Assembly: GCA_030537155.1 (NCBI GenBank)
Contig: JAUNOH010000002.1
Coordinates: 1 to 59,815 of the forward strand
Direction: 5' to 3'
Source of the DNA: Bacillota bacterium
GTDB lineage: Bacteria; Bacillota_I; Bacilli_A; RFN20; CAG-826
DNA: 59,815 nt
Part shown: in pieces, positions 8,305 through 17,176 of the stretch
Position numbering within the stretch: position 1 is the stretch's first letter
How the letters are laid out: each line of letters begins with the position of its first letter
Notes under the pieces: model-generated
Seen by the model: only the letters and a program-made list of their open reading frames with translations
The model's database searches: none
Told to the model about the DNA's origin: nothing
Position numbers and translations under genes: made by a program

Positions 8305-11300
8305 TTAACCCTGGAGCCAAGTTCACGCTTGGCTTTTTCTATTTCCTTCGTCTGCTTGACGAAGTCGTAGCACATATAGACGGTGTAGATGAAGACACCG
8401 ACCGAGGCCAGGATGAAGCCTTCCTTCAGGTAGGTCGTTTCGTATTTCAATGTATAGGTGACTTCCCCGGCTGGGGCGATGAAAGAGACGAACCCGCCGT
8501 TGGCCCGGTAGGTGTCGACCTCTTTTCCGTTCGCGTATAGTTTCCAGCCAGTATCGTAAGCCAACTGGGTAACGACGAATTGCTCCTCCTCCCAATCGCT
8601 GGTGAAGCTGAAGGTGGTCGCATCGACCATCTCCACGTCATCCAAAGACCACTCCTCGCCGAGGTATTCGCTTAAGGCTTCATAGGAATCCCCATAGGGG
8701 AAGGAGGCGTTCGAGCTGGCGTCATATTTGGAATATTCCTCATGATATTCCTGCATATAGTATTTGACGTATGCGCTAAAGGTGATGGAGGTGCCGGCAT
8801 TGCCGGGGGTCTCCCAGACGATGTATTTGACGCGGCCATCGGCATATACGCCGTAAACGCCCTCTCTGCTGACGCTGTCACTAGGCATCCCGTCGATCGC
8901 GTGGTATTCGAAGCTGAGCAATTGGTTTTCCTCTTCGATGACCCAGTTTCCGTTTTCATCGTAATATCCCTTGTCGCCGATCATATATAGCCTGATGGGC
9001 TCGCTGGAGGGATAGACCACGGTGAAATAGGCCCCGTCGGGATCGTCGTTGAAATAGCCGTCGTCGTTTTTTGAGGAGAACACCAAATGGCCTTCATCCT
9101 TAGGCAAGGAAATCGTTCTATTGCCATTATAGGTGTAGTAGGTAACTTCAGCGACCTCGTCCGCGTGATTGAGGAAGTAGGCCGGCCCCTCGTCGTAATA
9201 GGTGCTGGAAAGGAAGAGGTTTCCCTCATCCGCGTCGGTGGTGTAAAGGGCTACATTGTATTGGCTGGACGTAATCTCCCTCTGATTGTAACGGGAATCG
9301 GTCCTCTTCATCGGCAAGCCAGTATTAACTTCAAAGCCATCGGGTAGAACAGTATCGTCGTCAATGATGGCCCCTACCTGCATAAAGTCATCGTTCCGCA
9401 TGATTTCCTTGGCTTGGGACTCGGAGTTCGCCCAGTCGGATAAAGCCCTCCATTCGGAATAATTTTCCCCGGAGTTTTCGTCTTTTTGCATGTAGTAAAG
9501 CTGATTCTTATCGACCGCATGTCCAAGGGAGGGGACGTTGTCGTTCCGATAGACTTTGTAATAATCGTTCGACATCTCCTCGACATAGGTGGAACCAAAG
9601 GGAACGTTCTTCCCCTGCCACTCCCCGTAGCCGTCGTTTTTGATGACGTAATACCTAACGCCCAAAGTGGCGTCGGTGCCGAAGCGCTTGTTACCATAAT
9701 ACCCGGACCAGGAATAGTTGAATTGCTCCACGTCATAGGATGTGTAGTATCCGCCTTGGGCGCAGATCCTTTGCATGATCGCGTAGTCCATGACGTCGAA
9801 ATTCAAAAGCGAGTGGAAGCTCGAGGTGCCGTTTAGCCCCAAAGCCGTCGCGTAGTTTTTCATATCGTCCCCAGCATCGAAATAGGTGCGGTAGAAATCG
9901 GAGTCATTGGCCTCGATCCGCTGGGAGATGTCGTAGGCGGCTTTATAGTTTTCATAGCCACCCATGAAGGAGTCGTAGTCATAAGAGGAGCCATAGACGA
10001 AGGAGCAATTGCCCATGACCACCGCCTCGACGGCGATGAAGGCGTAAAGCGAGGTCGATAGCCACGGTTTCTGCCTTCCGAAGAAGAGGACAGCCCCTTC
10101 GGCGACCACCAAGGCGGCCTGATAGTAGACATACCAAATCCGGTTGGCCAAGACGACGACGGTCCCGCCGGTGGTGACGATGGTCGTGCGGTCGGCCGAA
10201 ACGTAATAGGAGATGAAATAAGTTATGTTCTCGGGGTTGGAGAAGGCTTCCTCGTTATTCAAAACCCAGGTGGTGATGAAATAGGTAAGGAGAGTTCCAA
10301 TGAAAGCCAAAACGGTAGCAGTTGGGATGGTCCATTTAGAATGCTCATTCCTCTCCTGGAGGGCATAGCAGCCGTAGAGGACGATCTCGGGGATCAAGAC
10401 GCAGAACCAACGTCCGTATCCGTTGCCGGAGAAGGCGAAGAAGAAATAGTAGGCGAAGGTGGTGAAAAGCAGATAGCAGATCAGAGCGATAGCCACCAGA
10501 TGGCTCCACTTCCTTTTCCGGATGGAGTGAATGACCGCCAGGAAGAAGCAGACCACGAAGATGGTGTAGCAGAAAATCGAAGCGGTCCAGGAATCGTAGG
10601 ATAGGCCGCCAGTATCACCGGCATATCCATAAACTAGGGGCAGATAAAGGTATCCGCCTGAGGGGTAGAAAAAGGAGACCAAAGCCATCAATTCGCGGCC
10701 TGAATTCATACCAACAGGCTGGAATAAAAGGCCAATAACCCCAGCAATATCCCACTGCTTTAGGTTATTGAGAATCGAACTTAGGTAGGCCGAGCCGATG
10801 GAAGTAGTCCTTCCGGAGGTCGAGCTCTGCCTGACGGAGGGAAGCATCACCCAGGAGCAAAGCATCAATCCCACGGCGAAGGCCATGACGCCCACACCGA
10901 TGACCCAGCAGTTTTCCTTCCAGCTCCGGTGATCCTTAAACTGAGTTTGGAAGAAGCGCCAGCCGGCGTATATGACGCCCCAAATACAGGCGGGGACGAC
11001 ATAGAAGAAATTGGTGATTCCAAGCATCGCCAAACCCCACACCAAGCATGAGGGTTTCCTCTCACGGATGACTTTCTCGATGCCCAATAAAATCAGGGGC
11101 ATCCACACGATCGCGGACACCACGTTTTGGAAGCCGACCATGAAGTTCATGAAGCCGGAGAAGGCGATGGCGATGGCCCCCAAACGGGCGATCCATTCGT
11201 TGATGCCCATATACCTGAGATAAGCCCTGGCGAAGAAGGCGGTCACCACGAGTTTTAGGAAGGTGGTGATGGCCGTCATCTGCGGAAGCCAAGCGCGCGG

Positions 11301-11714
11301 GAAAAGGGCCATTATGACGACGAAGGGGTCGAAGAGGCCATAGTAGGAGTTCGAGCCGATGCTATCGACGCCTAAGAAGGTCGAGTAATCGTAAAGCCGG
11401 AAGGTTCCGGTTTGGAAAAACTCATGCCAGATGTCCCAGTAGTTGTAATAGAACATCAAGAACTGATGCTCATAGTCCCAGCCATATAGCTGGGTGAAGT
11501 TGTTGTAGATCAGGCTCCAGCCGCACCAGAACATGGATAGCAGCATCAGAGCCAAACCGAAATAAAAAAGCGAGCTGTCGTTGAAAAGCCACTTGGCGTG
11601 GACTCTAAGCCACGCGACCAACGGTCCGTCTTTTTTCGCGGCCGTCCCGTCTGGGGAAGGCTGCTCCGGAGTGATTGGCTGCTGCTGATCTGGCTTCTCG
11701 GGCAGTTCGCTCAT
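8301..11714 (-). CDS. YfhO-family polytopic membrane protein, probable GT-C type glycosyltransferase
   Basis: A 1137-residue protein with about a dozen transmembrane helices in its first ~600 residues and one near the C-terminus, with a ~450-residue outside domain between them. The N-terminal loop (YGWDYEHQFLMFYYNYWDI) and the later YSTFLGVDSIGSN segment resemble the YfhO family; Bacillus YfhO is needed for sugar decoration of lipoteichoic acid. The C-terminal region (DTGWKLYANGKEVDTY) also resembles the YfhO end domain. Length exceeds Bacillus YfhO (about 860). The actual donor and acceptor cannot be read from sequence. It converges on rsmI and follows the PII-like gene by 18 nt. Confidence 0.75.
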   Translation of the reverse strand: MSELPEKPDQQQPITPEQPSPDGTAAKKDGPLVAWLRVHAKWLFNDSSLFYFGLALMLLSMFWCGWSLIYNNFTQLYGWDYEHQFLMFYYNYWDIWHEFFQTGTFRLYDYSTFLGVDSIGSNSYYGLFDPFVVIMALFPRAWLPQMTAITTFLKLVVTAFFARAYLRYMGINEWIARLGAIAIAFSGFMNFMVGFQNVVSAIVWMPLILLGIEKVIRERKPSCLVWGLAMLGITNFFYVVPACIWGVIYAGWRFFQTQFKDHRSWKENCWVIGVGVMAFAVGLMLCSWVMLPSVRQSSTSGRTTSIGSAYLSSILNNLKQWDIAGVIGLLFQPVGMNSGRELMALVSFFYPSGGYLYLPLVYGYAGDTGGLSYDSWTASIFCYTIFVVCFFLAVIHSIRKRKWSHLVAIALICYLLFTTFAYYFFFAFSGNGYGRWFCVLIPEIVLYGCYALQERNEHSKWTIPTATVLAFIGTLLTYFITTWVLNNEEAFSNPENITYFISYYVSADRTTIVTTGGTVVVLANRIWYVYYQAALVVAEGAVLFFGRQKPWLSTSLYAFIAVEAVVMGNCSFVYGSSYDYDSFMGGYENYKAAYDISQRIEANDSDFYRTYFDAGDDMKNYATALGLNGTSSFHSLLNFDVMDYAIMQRICAQGGYYTSYDVEQFNYSWSGYYGNKRFGTDATLGVRYYVIKNDGYGEWQGKNVPFGSTYVEEMSNDYYKVYRNDNVPSLGHAVDKNQLYYMQKDENSGENYSEWRALSDWANSESQAKEIMRNDDFMQVGAIIDDDTVLPDGFEVNTGLPMKRTDSRYNQREITSSQYNVALYTTDADEGNLFLSSTYYDEGPAYFLNHADEVAEVTYYTYNGNRTISLPKDEGHLVFSSKNDDGYFNDDPDGAYFTVVYPSSEPIRLYMIGDKGYYDENGNWVIEEENQLLSFEYHAIDGMPSDSVSREGVYGVYADGRVKYIVWETPGNAGTSITFSAYVKYYMQEYHEEYSKYDASSNASFPYGDSYEALSEYLGEEWSLDDVEMVDATTFSFTSDWEEEQFVVTQLAYDTGWKLYANGKEVDTYRANGGFVSFIAPAGEVTYTLKYETTYLKEGFILASVGVFIYTVYMCYDFVKQTKEIEKAKRELGSRVN

Positions 11715-11720
11715 CGTTTT

Positions 11721-11726
11721 ATGGTA
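11721..11726 (-). promoter_or_regulatory. Possible -10 box for leaderless yfhO-type mRNA
   Basis: TACCAT sits 6 nt before the ATG at 11714, the spacing seen at other leaderless candidates here. The -35 side is weak and the preceding gene ends only 18 nt away, so the gene may equally be read through from upstream. Confidence 0.3.
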
Positions 11727-11732
11727 TGTTTG

Positions 11733-12569
11733 CTATTTGCTTTCTTCGGTTTCGGCCTCGGCGTTAGGCAAGCTGATGCCAACGAGTCCGCTGACGGGGA
11801 GGGAGAAGGCGATGCCGTGTCCCATGGTATCCATGCCGGCCTGCTTATTGATGGCCAACATGACGTCGTCCTTGATGGAGGTGGGGACTAAGATCATCAC
11901 CACTTCCTTTTCGGGGCTGATTTCGATGCCATAGAACTTCTCGATGTCCTTATTTCCGGTGCCACGTCCGGAGATGATGGTGCCACCTCTGGCGCCGGCC
12001 TCACGGGCGGCATTCATGACTAGATCGGTGTAGCCGCTATTGACGATGGCGATGATGTTCTCATAGCCGACGTTGGCTTTCTTACTTACTTCTTCCATGG
12101 GTTCACCCTCCTGTTTTTTCTTGGATAGTTTCTTCTTCGGTTTCGGCAGTTCGCGGATGTTGGATAGCATCTTGTAGATGGAGACGCCGGCCACGGCCGA
12201 GATGTCGCATTTGCAGGCCACGCCTTTCGCCACTTCCGAGACGGCGAAGCGCTTGGCCAGGTTGGCGGCATATTCATCCCAGCGATCCTCGCGGAGGATG
12301 CCGAAGACGACACGTTTGCGGTTTTCCGACAAGCCGAGGTCGTGGATCATGGCCGCGGTGGCGGTGCCGTGCCCACGGCAGCTGAAGGCCATGGCACATC
12401 CATAGCTATGGAGCATGTCCTCAATCGCATATCCCTGTCCTTTGTTGACGACGGTGATCGTCAGGGTCAGGGGGCTGATCTCGAACTTCTCGTCGTAGGG
12501 GACGAATTCCTCTTTGGGCTGCTCGTTTTTCTTAAGCCTTCTCGGGGTCTTTAGTTTTTTCTCACTCAT
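11733..12569 (-). CDS. Double-domain PII-like regulatory protein
   Basis: A 278-residue protein with two PII-like (GlnB-fold) halves. The first (about 30-140) contains GQGYAIEDMLHSYGC and a Gly/His-rich loop (SCRGHGTATAAM). The second (about 168-270) contains IIAIVNSGYTDLVMNAAREA, a T-loop-like GGTIISGRGTG and the strand EKEVVMILVP. A Lys-rich linker (PKPKKKLSKKKQ) joins them. PII proteins are trimers that sense nucleotides and metabolites and gate transporters or enzymes. AGGAGG precedes the ATG, and the gene overlaps the upstream DUF1538 membrane protein by 4 nt, suggesting that this is its soluble control subunit. The ligand is unknown. Confidence 0.75.
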   Translation of the reverse strand: MSEKKLKTPRRLKKNEQPKEEFVPYDEKFEISPLTLTITVVNKGQGYAIEDMLHSYGCAMAFSCRGHGTATAAMIHDLGLSENRKRVVFGILREDRWDEYAANLAKRFAVSEVAKGVACKCDISAVAGVSIYKMLSNIRELPKPKKKLSKKKQEGEPMEEVSKKANVGYENIIAIVNSGYTDLVMNAAREAGARGGTIISGRGTGNKDIEKFYGIEISPEKEVVMILVPTSIKDDVMLAINKQAGMDTMGHGIAFSLPVSGLVGISLPNAEAETEESK

Positions 12570-14152
12570 AAAGCGGCCTCCTGATTGAAGTGGATGATCT
12601 GCTCGTCATCGGGCTCGACGATCCTGGCGCGGGCACGCTTGAGGGCACGCTTCTGCTTGACGATGACGTAGACGCCAATCATCTCGATGGCGATCGGGAC
12701 GACCGCGGACATCATCGCGCAGAGACCGAAGCCGTAGATATAGACGAGGTTGGTGCTCTGCCCCTGATTCTCCAAGACGCAGTAGCTGAAGCCGATGCAG
12801 AAGGGCAAGACGAAGGCGGCCGTCATCGGACCGGACGAGGTGCCCGAGGAGTCGAAGGCGATGGCGATATAGATCTTCGGGACGAGGAAGCCAAGGCCGA
12901 TGGCCACGATATATAGCGGCACCAGCAGGTACATTATATTGAACTGGTAGTAGGAGCGGATGATGTGGAGCATATCTGCGATACCTACGGCAAAAGCCAT
13001 AACCAGCAAGACGGTGGTTTTCTTGACCGTTCCTTCGGAAACCTGCTCGACGGCTTGGCATAATGCCAAGACGGCCGGCTCGGCCAAAACGCCGAACATA
13101 CCGAAGAAGAAGACCAGCAATATAGCCACCCACAATAGGTCGGCGTTTCCTAGACCCATACCGACTTTATAAGCGATAGGCATGAAGCCGCCATAGACGC
13201 CGGTGAATAGTCCGACCAAGCCAACGAAGACATAGGCCAAACCGATGAAGATACGGGCCAACTGCTTCGGGGGGAGTTTTAGAACGATCACATCATAAAT
13301 GATGAAGATGAGGGTCAACGGGGAGATGGCCACGGCGACCATCCTAAGCGAGTCTAACAAGGCGGAGGAGAAAGCCTCTCCAACCGAGCTTCCGACGTCG
13401 GGGATGTGGTAGGCGATCGCCGTTAAGTCGACGCCGGCCACTTCGGTTAAGAACATCATCAAGATGACGGGTCCGATGGAGCATAAGCCAATCAAACCGA
13501 AGGAATCCTCGCCCTTATAACCGCCGGATTTGGAGGCGGCGACGCCGATACCGAAGGCTAAGACGAAGGGAACGGTTACGGCCCCGGTGGGGATACCACC
13601 GCCGTCGAAGCAAAGCGGCAAGAGGTTCGGGTCGCAGATGCCGGCGAGAGCCAAAGTCATGCCATAGAAGGCCAAATACATAATAAATAGGCTCTTGTTG
13701 AAGATGATGCGAATGACGCCAAAAGCGAAGAAGATGCCGACGCCCAAGCCGATGACGACCAATAGGACCATGCTGTTGATGGCACTGGATAATTCCTCAG
13801 CCACGACGTTGAGGTCGGGCTCGGCGATGGTGGCGGCCGTGCCGAGGATGATGGTCATGAAGACGATGAGCCACATCTTCCTCTTTTTCATGACGGAGTC
13901 GGCGACCAAACGGCCGATCTTATTCATGGATTCGTCCGCGCCATGGTTAAACAAGGCTAAGCCGACCGCGACCATGATGGTGCAGAGGGTAAAGACGAGG
14001 AACTGCTGCCAGGTGATGATGTAGGTGTCGCTGAAATCGGCGAAAACCCAAACACCAAATGTGCTCAACAAAAATACCAAAAGGACGACGCAGTATATCG
14101 GCAAGACCGAGATAAACGATTCCTTTAATTTCTCCAACCAGTAACGAATCAT
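12566..14152 (-). CDS. DUF1538 family membrane protein, putative PII-regulated transporter
   Basis: A 528-residue polytopic protein (about 12-14 helices) made of two related halves. Each half has a similar signature after a long hydrophobic stretch: FDGGGIPTGAVTVPFVLAF in the first and FDSSGTSSGPMTAAFVLPF in the second. Such paired Gly/Ser/Thr-rich breaks resemble discontinuous helices of inverted-repeat transporters. The family is known to me as DUF1538 and often sits beside a PII gene, as here. A good Shine-Dalgarno (GAGGAGG) overlaps the end of the upstream gene. Substrate and direction cannot be told from sequence. Confidence 0.7.
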   Translation of the reverse strand: MIRYWLEKLKESFISVLPIYCVVLLVFLLSTFGVWVFADFSDTYIITWQQFLVFTLCTIMVAVGLALFNHGADESMNKIGRLVADSVMKKRKMWLIVFMTIILGTAATIAEPDLNVVAEELSSAINSMVLLVVIGLGVGIFFAFGVIRIIFNKSLFIMYLAFYGMTLALAGICDPNLLPLCFDGGGIPTGAVTVPFVLAFGIGVAASKSGGYKGEDSFGLIGLCSIGPVILMMFLTEVAGVDLTAIAYHIPDVGSSVGEAFSSALLDSLRMVAVAISPLTLIFIIYDVIVLKLPPKQLARIFIGLAYVFVGLVGLFTGVYGGFMPIAYKVGMGLGNADLLWVAILLVFFFGMFGVLAEPAVLALCQAVEQVSEGTVKKTTVLLVMAFAVGIADMLHIIRSYYQFNIMYLLVPLYIVAIGLGFLVPKIYIAIAFDSSGTSSGPMTAAFVLPFCIGFSYCVLENQGQSTNLVYIYGFGLCAMMSAVVPIAIEMIGVYVIVKQKRALKRARARIVEPDDEQIIHFNQEAAL

Positions 14153-14154
14153 GC

Positions 14155-15204
14155 TTACCTCCTCTTCTTGAACTTATGATATTGCGCGTTCTCTTTGGCT
14201 TTGCGCATTTTCACCGCATTCTTTGATTCTTTTTCTTCACGCTTGCGCGTATTGGAAAGTTTCGCGCTTTTTTTCTTGTTTGAGAAGATTAAATCTTCGA
14301 AAGATTGTGGCATAGGCGCGAAAAATTTCAGTTTTTTTCCACTGAAGGGGTGAGTGAGCTCCAAAGAATAGGCGTGGAGGCCCAATCTCTTGATGGGGTT
14401 GGCGGGTTCGCCATACTTGTCGTCCCCGATTATGTGATGGCCACGATGCCCGAGTTGAACGCGGATCTGGTTCTTGCGCCCGGTGTCGATATTGACGTCT
14501 AAAAGGGAGTAATCCTTAGTCTCCTTTATGACCTTGTATGAGGTGATGGCCCGTTTCCCCTCCTGATGGGGTTTGCAGACATAGACTAATTGGACGGAGT
14601 TCTGGGCGAGGTTATCGATGAAGGTGTCTTCCTTCTTCTCCATATGGCCTTCGACGATCGCATAGTAGCCACGCTTGGAGACGATTTCGTTCCAACGGCT
14701 TTGGAAGGCCTCCTTTATCTCATAGCTTTTGGCGAACATCAAAACCCCGGAGGTATCCTCATCCAGACGATGGACCACGAAGATGCGGTCTTTGGGGTTT
14801 TTTGAAGTTATGTAGTCACTCACCAGGCGGTAGGCCGTCTTGCCCTTCTCGCGGTCGGAGGCGATCGAAAGTAAGCCAGAGGGTTTATTGATAACGATGA
14901 TCTCCTCGTCCTCATAGATGATGGGAAGATCTTTGGTCGTCCTTTTAGAAATCCGGTATTCGGAGACGATGACGATATCCTCGGGATAGAGGGTGAAGTC
15001 GAATTGGCTGATCGGGACCCCGCCGACGGATACCTGATGATTGGCCAATATCCTTTTTACGTTCTTTTTCGGCTCCTTTGGCATCACCTGAAAAAGAAAT
15101 TCGAGGAGCGGGGTTTTCTGATGAACCTCATACTCCTTGATCTTCTTGGGATCGACCAGGCCTTTTTGCTGGTTCTTTTTGCCTTTGGTGTCGTTTTTGT
15201 TCAT
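14155..15204 (-). CDS. RluD-type RNA pseudouridine synthase
   Basis: A 349-residue pseudouridine synthase of the RluA/RluD family, which isomerises uridines in rRNA or tRNA. An N-terminal S4-like domain (about 32-80) precedes the catalytic domain with HRLDEDTSG (145-153), where Asp148 is the nucleophile, and with INKPSGLLS. A very basic tail of about 50 residues (KKSAKLSNTRKREEKE...) extends past the usual end and probably binds RNA. The target site is not predictable. A TAAAAT box lies 11 nt before the ATG, so it may be a near-leaderless start of this three-gene group. Confidence 0.88.
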   Translation of the reverse strand: MNKNDTKGKKNQQKGLVDPKKIKEYEVHQKTPLLEFLFQVMPKEPKKNVKRILANHQVSVGGVPISQFDFTLYPEDIVIVSEYRISKRTTKDLPIIYEDEEIIVINKPSGLLSIASDREKGKTAYRLVSDYITSKNPKDRIFVVHRLDEDTSGVLMFAKSYEIKEAFQSRWNEIVSKRGYYAIVEGHMEKKEDTFIDNLAQNSVQLVYVCKPHQEGKRAITSYKVIKETKDYSLLDVNIDTGRKNQIRVQLGHRGHHIIGDDKYGEPANPIKRLGLHAYSLELTHPFSGKKLKFFAPMPQSFEDLIFSNKKKSAKLSNTRKREEKESKNAVKMRKAKENAQYHKFKKRR

Positions 15205-15225
15205 GGGGCTAAATCATTTTAATGA

Positions 15226-16083
15226 TTATTCCCCCGAAAGGTAGAGAGAAAGGCCGGGATGCGCTTTCTTCATGTCCGCATAGCCCAAATCGTAAATCTC
15301 CTGAAGTGGCTTTTTCCGGAACTCCACCGCCCCGACTTTCAGGGGCTTGCTGGGATAGATGACAAAGGCCTTACCGCTTTCGGCCATCTGATCGATTAAG
15401 TCGCAGTCGCGGTTATAGTTCTTATGCCAATCCAAATAGGCTTCTAAGAATTTTGGATAGGCGGCATATTTCTTCTTGGCTTTGGCGATTTGCTTTTCGG
15501 TGTAATCCTTCTGCCGATAGCCCTTGTGGCGGGTCATGACGATGAGCATCTTCCCCTCATAGCCATCAGCCAAAGCCTTTTTGAAGGGGATGGATTCCAC
15601 CACGCCCCCGTCGTAATAGGGGACGCCGTCGACCATCACGGGCTTGGGGGTGATGGAGGGCAAGGAACAGGAGGCGTTGGCCCCCTCGAGGAAGCTGGGG
15701 TCGCTTTTCTCAAAATAGCCAGCCTTACCGGTAAGCAAGTTTGTCGCCACCGCGTAAAACTTCGCGGGATTGGAATAGAATCTATCGAAATCGAAGGGGA
15801 TTTTGTCGGTGATTTTGCCCCATAGGTAGGAAAAATCGAAGAAGGAACCCTTCAATATCATGTTGTGGAGGCTGGCGAATTTAAGCGAGCGCATATATTT
15901 GGTCATGATCAAAGATGTCCGGCCCCGGTCGCCCGAGACGAAATCCGCCCCGCAGAGGGCCCCGCAGGAAGTCCCAACGACGTATTCGAATTCAATATTA
16001 TGGTCCATCAGGTAGTCGAGGACCCCGGAGGCGTAGTTGCCACGCGTTCCCCCGCCTTGAATCACCAAAGCGCATTTTTCCAT
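15226..16083 (-). CDS. Patatin-like phospholipase
   Basis: A 285-residue intracellular patatin-family lipid acyl hydrolase. It has the oxyanion-hole motif GGGTRG (10-15), the nucleophile elbow GTSCG with Ser39, and a YDGGVVES segment carrying the catalytic Asp (DGG). No signal peptide is present. A longer reading frame extends to 16131, but the start at 16083 is preferred because the protein then begins just before the family's first strand and a TATAAT box ends 6 nt before that ATG. Closest known relatives are the RssA/YjjU-type patatins; the natural lipid is unknown. Confidence 0.85.
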   Translation of the reverse strand: MEKCALVIQGGGTRGNYASGVLDYLMDHNIEFEYVVGTSCGALCGADFVSGDRGRTSLIMTKYMRSLKFASLHNMILKGSFFDFSYLWGKITDKIPFDFDRFYSNPAKFYAVATNLLTGKAGYFEKSDPSFLEGANASCSLPSITPKPVMVDGVPYYDGGVVESIPFKKALADGYEGKMLIVMTRHKGYRQKDYTEKQIAKAKKKYAAYPKFLEAYLDWHKNYNRDCDLIDQMAESGKAFVIYPSKPLKVGAVEFRKKPLQEIYDLGYADMKKAHPGLSLYLSGE

Positions 16084-16089
16084 GGGGTA

Positions 16090-16095
16090 ATTATA
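16090..16095 (-). promoter_or_regulatory. -10 box of predicted leaderless patatin-like gene
   Basis: Perfect TATAAT followed by exactly 6 nt (TACCCC) and the ATG at 16083. Initiation 7 nt past the box falls on the A of ATG. There is no Shine-Dalgarno. The -35 match is poor. Confidence 0.6.
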
Positions 16096-16154
16096 TAAAA
16101 AACGGCCGGGGCCGAATTGATGGAAAAGCAAAGATGGGACAAACTATAAAGGCG

Positions 16155-16256
16155 ATGTCAAAGAAACCGAAATTCAATCCCATGTATATCTTTCCGATCA
16201 TCCTCGGCTTGGTGGCTATAACGATGATCGTCTTACTTATCGTTTTGGCGTATTAG
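16155..16256 (+). CDS. Small single-pass membrane protein (33 residues)
   Basis: The short frame encodes MSKKPKFNPMYIFPIILG followed by a strongly hydrophobic helix (about residues 11-32) ending at the C-terminus, with a positively charged N-terminus that predicts an N-in orientation. A TATAAA sequence lies 4 nt before the ATG and there is no Shine-Dalgarno, resembling the other leaderless starts in this window. It sits alone between divergent and convergent minus-strand genes. Its stop overlaps that of the esterase at 16253. No family was recognised; it could also be a chance frame, although the basic-then-hydrophobic pattern argues against that. Confidence 0.5.
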   Translation: MSKKPKFNPMYIFPIILGLVAITMIVLLIVLAY

Positions 16257-17176
16257 CCAAGGTGCTTTTCAAGGAAATCGTAGATGGCCTGGTTGACCTC
16301 TTTTGATTCCTTGGCTTCGCGGTTGAGGACGTTATGGATGTGGGCGATACTCTTTTTCTTCGTCTCGAGGTTGATGAATTCGAATTCCTTGCCCTCTTTT
16401 TCCAAGTCGGCCTTCAGACAGTCGGAATGGGCGCCGGCGACTTTGAAATTCAAGAAGTCGTTTCGGCAGGTGCTGACGAAGATCGGATGATTGAGGGAGG
16501 CGATATGGCTTCTGGGCGAGATTTTCTCCGAGAAACCAGGCTCCAGGCAGCATTCCCCAAATAGATATTTCTTGCTCCGTTTGCTGAGAATGTTTTTCTT
16601 TATCAGGACCTCGAGGTCGTAAACCGGGCATATGCAGACGACGGCCTTGCTTTCTAAACCCGATAAATCTATGCCCCACTCCTGCTGAAGCTTTGAATCG
16701 TCCAAGACGAGTTGGAGGAACAGGGCCAAATGGCCGCCGGCCGAATCGCCCATTAAGGCGATATCATCCTCTTCGATCCCCAGTTCCTTTTTATGCTCCT
16801 TCAGATATGAGAGCATCAAAAGCAAATCGGATATCTGATCCTTCACCGAGACCCCGGTCTTCTTTTTAACCAAGCGGTAATCGGGGAGCAAAACGTCATA
16901 TCCCCTGTTTAGGAATAACTCGGCGAAGCGGAAGTTGTTGATCCTCGTCCCATAGATATAGGAACCGCCGTGGATGTCGATGACGAGCTTCTTCCTTCTC
17001 TGGCCGTAGGCGTGGAATAAATCAAACCCCCGATAGAAGTCGCCATCCCCGGCGTAGTTGACGTTTTTAAAGGCGCCCTCCCCATCGGGGAGAACGACGT
17101 CTTTCCACATCTTTTTGTTTGAGCTGATCATTATCCGGTTGGATATGCGCAGCCAAACTCTTGCGATCCTAAGCAT
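16253..17176 (-). CDS. Alpha/beta hydrolase, hormone-sensitive lipase (HSL) type esterase
   Basis: A 307-residue esterase/deacetylase. It has the HSL oxyanion motif HGGSY (69-73), the nucleophile elbow GDSAGG with Ser145, and later NDFLN and IAHIHN segments with the presumed Asp and His of the triad. No signal peptide or membrane anchor is clear; the first 20 residues are mildly hydrophobic. The ATG directly abuts the HAD gene stop, and both follow the GH2 glycosidase, so it may remove acyl groups from sugars handled by that enzyme (inference). Confidence 0.82.
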   Translation of the reverse strand: MLRIARVWLRISNRIMISSNKKMWKDVVLPDGEGAFKNVNYAGDGDFYRGFDLFHAYGQRRKKLVIDIHGGSYIYGTRINNFRFAELFLNRGYDVLLPDYRLVKKKTGVSVKDQISDLLLMLSYLKEHKKELGIEEDDIALMGDSAGGHLALFLQLVLDDSKLQQEWGIDLSGLESKAVVCICPVYDLEVLIKKNILSKRSKKYLFGECCLEPGFSEKISPRSHIASLNHPIFVSTCRNDFLNFKVAGAHSDCLKADLEKEGKEFEFINLETKKKSIAHIHNVLNREAKESKEVNQAIYDFLEKHLG

